Assembly (NCBI GenBank): GCA_034766995.1
Contig: CM068322.1
Span: 3,257,089-3,321,088, forward strand
Reading direction: 5' to 3'
Length of the DNA stretch: 64,000 nt
DNA from: Acanthacorydalis orientalis
Lineage: Eukaryota > Arthropoda > Insecta > Megaloptera > Corydalidae
Shown one piece after another: positions 59,827 through 64,000 of the stretch. The notes beneath the pieces were generated by a model. It was given only the letters and a program-made list of their open reading frames with translations, did not search any database and was not told the origin of the DNA. Each line of letters starts with the position of its first letter. The stretch's first letter is position 1. A program made the position numbers and the translations under genes.

Positions 59827-60769
59827 TCTTAATGGCATAAAAAATGATCAAATGATAAAACACAGAAATTGCATAAATTCCATTCTCAATGTTCATATTC
59901 AATAAGTTCGCAATATGTTCCATATTCGATTTATACGGTTAAAGCGATAATCAGTCAAATACGCTTTTACAGCTGCCAATGGATAAATGTTCCGTAACGA
60001 AGCAGTGACATAAATTGCCGATAAGCAACGACCTATTTTAATGTATTTTCAGAGCTATATTCAAGCACATTTACACAATATGTAATGTGCAGTGCCATAT
60101 GTTATGGAGCAAGGATGAGACTAAAGCAATAAGTTCATTAACCTTCGGTAGGAAATGAGTCAAGTCTAAATTGTTGAAAAAAGTTTTCGTTTTTATTGAT
60201 TTTCTACATTAACTTCATTTCAAATAAAAATCGTTTTAAAAAGTAAAAAAGTAATATTTAATTTTAATTCCCATATATATAAATCTTTATTTCATTTTTG
60301 GGATTAATTATTCTAAAAAAAATGTATTTTACATTCACGCAATTTTCAGTGCTTTATATTTTAATTTGAATCGTTTTTTGTTAGAAAGTACAAATTAAAA
60401 GTAAAACATAATAATAAACTCACGTAAAAATTGTCTGATTTTTTCATTGTGTTTGAATCCGTTTAAATGGGTCGATATGTTTATTTTAATTCAGTTTTTT
60501 AATAAACTTTTTATATTTTTTTATATATTGTTGTTATTGTTTTTATTCACAATTACTGATGCAAAACTAATTTGAACACGGTAGAATTTTATGAACGTAA
60601 TTTATATAGACGAATGGGTACGCTGGATGACTATACCACTAATATTTTTTTCTATTTATTAACATACACACATAAAATATACTTATTTAATTTTCTTCTT
60701 AACTTCTTAACTGAATGTTATTAAGTAACTTTAATTGTATTCTGCTACGATATTTTTTTGTCAATTAAA

Positions 60770-61030
60770 TATTTCTTGATGTTGGTTCCTTTCTGTTAGT
60801 TAGATGATATTCAATATCACAAAATACAAAAGATGATTCAAAAAATGGAACCAAGTATAGAATCTATTGGTTCAACTATTCATTTAAGTTTTAAGAACTT
60901 ATCAGGAGTAAATTTAAAGAATAAGTCGCTTATTTTCGTCAGTATTAAATTATTAACTTGCCACTTATCCATCTGCTAATTCAACCACTAATTGAATCCA
61001 CTCATCTCTTTTTGTTTGTTTCAAATTTGA
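60770..61030 (-). repeat. Old dispersed repeat, copy B
   Basis: Partner of the segment at 45637-46140; shares three separate blocks in the same order and orientation. Orientation is assigned only relative to copy A. Confidence 0.4.
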
Positions 61031-61399
61031 CTCTTATCCAGAATTTTTTTTAAGACGATTGTCTAACGTATATAAAAGATAGTAAATTCAACTTTTGGCC
61101 ATTGTCTTTTTTCTTAAGAATATAGACAATTTTAACTATTTTTAATTAAAACACTATTTCTCCTATTTACGAAATATATTATTTTTTGGATTAAAGCTAT
61201 TTCAAAACAGCTTTTCTATATTTTGATACAAATTTAAATTAAAACTACACGAACAGGATCATATAAATTAACTGTACCTTAAAAAAATATTAATACTTGC
61301 TAAAATAAGCTATAAAACAAAAATTACGAAAAATGTATTCTGTTAACAAATTAATGTTCTAAACTGTCATGTTCTGAACCATTAATTGAATTTTATAAC

Positions 61400-61401
<2 letters not shown>

Positions 61402-61437
<36 letters not shown>
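61402..61437. repeat. (TA)n microsatellite
   Basis: Pure TA run. Confidence 0.94.
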
Positions 61438-61438
<1 letters not shown>

Positions 61439-61849
61439 CACATCTCTTATACTTGATAAATTGGCTAAGAGATTAATAATTAGCCGCAATAACATAAAAA
61501 TTGAAAGTTTAAATGTGGTAAATGTCAAAAATTGTAATAAATGTACATTTAAAAAAGATAAAATTAAATAGTTATATTATAAAATTCTTATTAATTCGTC
61601 GAAAATTAGTTTAATACATATTCTTTTATATAATTTTAAAATTGAAGTAGACTGCTTGTATTGTATTTATATGGTCTTCAAAATTAGATTTACTGCTATT
61701 TAATTCAAAAAATAAAATATTTTAATATGAATAAAATTAAATATCGGTAGAAGACAACATATCTTATACTTTAATAAAATGACATATTGCCTAACCTATC
61801 TCAAACTATAAAGTGAAGATAGACATACTGTATATATTTTAAAAATGAA

Positions 61850-63188
61850 TTCTTCTTTCATTACACAAAGCACAACAAAAATTCTGATCAAAAATGATTC
61901 TGATCAGATTTTCATTATACAATACACCCTAGCCGAACGACTATCGCACCGAACGCCTAATAACACAGCGACCAGGCTTCATTATGCACGCATTGCTCAC
62001 CACAAGCGAATCATATCTCATAAAATAACGACCGTAAATGACTGCACTAAAGCGTGGTAGGGTAAAAATAATCTTTCCTTCAAAGCACTTCTCTTTGACA
62101 ATGTTTCTGATCATAACGCTAACTTAGTCTTGCATCTGATGACTCAATATGACTTCATAAAAAATAAGTCCTATTACCTAACACCACACCTTTGCTGCAG
62201 CAAATGGGCCTACAGGTAACTTCCAACTTGAAGAAACTTTATACAAAGATAATGTTTAGAACATCTTTCGATGCTACCCAAAACAATTAAATTACCTTTA
62301 TAGAGTTTTGTAAAAGCAATATAACACCGTCCATAACAATGCATGGAGTTATATCACTGAACGTACATTAAACACTTCCTGTAAACCATTATGGCCTGAC
62401 GTGGTACACGATCTTGATTTTGATAATTTTATGATAGTTTTGGTGAGGTTATACAGAACATTGTTACCCTGGGTGAGTCCATGAATGTGAAGGTAGATGC
62501 AAATAATGTTCAATACCTAGTTTGAAGATCATCATCAGGAGCTGGCAACAGAGGAACTTCAGCAGTTGGAGGAGGTGATTAAGGCAGAGAAAGATTGTGA
62601 GGAGAAGAAAGTTGTAGAAGATCTATATGTTCAGAGTAGTAACGAATTAAAAAGCTTGTAAATGCACGGGCAACTGTTAAAAATAAAATGAAATTACATC
62701 CGGAAATTGAAAAGACAAATTCATATGTGGCAGTTTGAAGAAAAATCTGATTTCCTGCTTTTACAAATTGAAAAAAAATAGTCAGAGGCAGTCTCCTCTG
62801 GATACCTTTTTCATAACGGCCCCAACTTAATTCCAATGTAGTGCCAATGCCACAAAGGGAGCTAGAATTTATTCCTGTTTTAGTAATGAATTATCAGGAA
62901 ATTTCATTGAGGATGATTTTTCGTCTAAAGACCAGCATTGGTAAATTACTGATGTAGGCCACAATCGAATAAAAACAGAGTATTAACAACAAAAGGTAAA
63001 ACAAAATAATTTGTTTTCACTTCTTATACATACCTTTAAAATTAAGTTTCATCTAATGAACGATTAGGGTTTTGGAAGATTTTCACCAATTAGAAGGTTT
63101 ACATATTATAAGTGACTTATACAACGACCGTTTCAAGGAACGACCATTAGTCTTGCATCAATTACGGTTATTCAGCAAGGGTCTACTT
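61850..63188 (+). mobile_element. Tigger/pogo-type element, 5' truncated
   Basis: The coding part (see the pseudogene entry) is followed by an end of the Tigger type: 'acaacgaccgtttcaagga' near 63121 and 'cagcaagggtctactt' ending at 63188, followed by TA at 63189-63190. The matching left end (starting aagtagaccc) is not found, so the 5' part is lost or unrecognisable. This family differs from the Tigger at 39808 in its end sequence. Confidence 0.7.
61860..62800 (+). pseudogene. Tigger-like transposase relic, catalytic to C-terminal part
   Basis: 'LSFKALLFDNVSDHNANLVL' (about 62074-62135) matches the LPFKALLLIDNAPGHP block that holds the second catalytic Asp of Tigger proteins. Later come 'SYITERTLNTSCKPLWPDVV' with 'HDLDFDNF' (STLN..WKKLWPE.VHDF block), 'NVKVDANNVQYL' and 'ELATEELQQLEEVIKAEKDC', the characteristic LEVDEDDVEELLE...EELT.EDL.ELE tail. 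Several frames are needed. The CENP-B-type DNA-binding domain is missing. The first part (61905-62050) is less AT-rich than its surroundings and only weakly Tigger-like. Confidence 0.72.
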
Positions 63189-63237
63189 TATTGTATATAA
63201 ATAAGAATGTTGACACACACACATACTAATACTATAC

Positions 63238-63238
63238 A

Positions 63239-63302
<64 letters not shown>

Positions 63303-63303
63303 T
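63238..63303. repeat. (CA)n(TA)n microsatellite
   Basis: CA units followed by a TA run, between the Tigger end and the mariner relic. Confidence 0.95.
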
Positions 63304-63361
63304 TATAAGTAGTCAATTATTTCCACATGTAAAGACAAAATTCAGTGTTAAAACATATTTT

Positions 63362-64000
63362 TTAATTAATTATGTAATCACCATCAGTAGCAAGGATAGT
63401 TTTCCATCTTTTCAGTAAATTTTCAATCCCCTTCTTGAAGAAATCTGCTCAGCTTGATGTAAAACGCGAATCAAATGATTTCGAATACCAATTACAGATT
63501 TAAAATTTTCATTTCCCACCAAATGCTCTAAGTACTGGAACAAATATTCGTGTGGAGCAATATTTGTAAAATATGGTGGATGTAGTAAAATTTCTCATTA
63601 GAATTACTGAATTTTTTTTGTGTGATTCCATCCTCAATGTTATATTATAAGGTGATTGTATTATAAAGCCTAGTATTATAAGATGACGACTCTTCTGTTA
63701 ACTAGAACAGTTCTAGTTTTCAACAATTCTTCATGCAACCATTGTATTTTGTGTCAGTATGACTCAGCGGTAATTGTTTAATCAGACTTTATAAAAAATT
63801 ATGCCAATGCAATCCCACCAAATACACAATAGAATATTTTCTAAAGGCATGTTTACTTTAAGAATTGGCTTCAGTCGTTACTTCTCAGATAATCACTATT
63901 TAGAATATTTAATATTCCAAGAAAGGATTATTTTCTCATCTCCGGTTATTACTGAAGTCAAAAAATATCATTTAACACAAGAACTAATTTTTAAAACCTC
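63362..64000 (-). pseudogene. Mariner transposase relic, continues past the window
   Basis: Minus strand, from the window edge downward: 'VITGDEKIILSW' (first catalytic Asp), 'LCIWWDCIGIIFYKV' (WWD.KGIIYYELL core), 'HPPYFTNIAPHEYLFQYLEH' (third catalytic block; SDYHLF has become HEYLFQ), 'IRNHLIRVLHQAEQISSRRG' and the end 'ATDGDYIIN' with TAA at 63364-63362. The HHDNA block is not readable. The ending resembles the DGEYIID of the mariner at 46866, so these may be related subfamilies. The N-terminal half lies beyond position 64000. Confidence 0.78.

Larger units (their letters stand above)
57910..61849. other. AT-rich intergenic, no gene recognised
   Basis: About 3.9 kb without recognisable genes. 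Contains TA arrays at 59750-59826 and 61402-61437 and the repeat copy at 60770-61030. A slightly GC-richer piece at about 59935-60155 has no motif I know. Confidence 0.45.

Noticed and set aside
62579..62836. Minus-strand 85-codon ORF
   Set aside because: Lies antisense to the Tigger C-terminal region and has no motif.

Overview
The window is a very AT-rich stretch of a nuclear animal genome, roughly four fifths A+T by eye. It is almost certainly an arthropod and most likely an insect. The signs are a dense and diverse population of mariner (DD34D) elements, Tigger/pogo, Harbinger, piggyBac-like and hAT-like DNA elements, RTE- and jockey-type LINE fragments, and more than forty (TA)n microsatellites. 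I found no convincing host protein-coding gene, no tRNA or rRNA gene, no CRISPR array and no bacterial-style operon. The sequence alone does not name the species.

Layout. 1-440: RTE-type LINE relic (minus strand). 4979-5912 and 12770-13685: two copies, very alike where compared, of one mariner family that keep the catalytic domain but have lost the DNA-binding domain. 8795-9261: mariner relic keeping its two ends. 11333-11945: possible piggyBac-type element with TTAA ends. 19718-20810 and 26726-27251: two Hsmar1/cecropia-like mariner derivatives that keep only the DNA-binding half; the first carries a nested 521-bp hAT-like insertion. 23407-24260: Tc1/mariner-superfamily relic of the DUF4817-associated type. 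32440-33470: decayed mariner. 33850-35515: GC-rich jockey-clade LINE with a 318-codon reverse transcriptase reading frame. 36124-36421: piggyBac-type MITE. 39163-39597: small inverted-repeat element. 39808-41266: Tigger/pogo element interrupted by a GC-rich MITE. 46866-48123: near full-length mariner. 50100-50931: Harbinger derivative. 51748-54309: one mariner inserted inside another. 54430-54640: mariner scrap. 56030-56803: second RTE copy. 57000-57480: decayed mariner. 61850-63188: Tigger relic. 63362-64000: mariner relic running off the window edge.

How the parts relate. Nothing here works as a pathway. The window records successive transposon waves. At least eight mariner lineages can be told apart by terminal repeats or protein motifs. 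Insertion order can be read in three places: mariner in mariner, hAT in mariner, and MITE in Tigger. Several mariners sit against or inside (TA)n runs, as expected for elements that target TA. The only long open reading frames are the catalytic-only mariner transposase (221 codons) and the jockey reverse transcriptase (318 codons); both belong to truncated or internally deleted elements.

The most informative observations are the two nested insertions supported by target duplications (one also by a paralogous empty site), the split of mariner derivatives into DNA-binding-only and catalytic-only forms, and an unassigned island of about 45-50% GC at 31530-31790.
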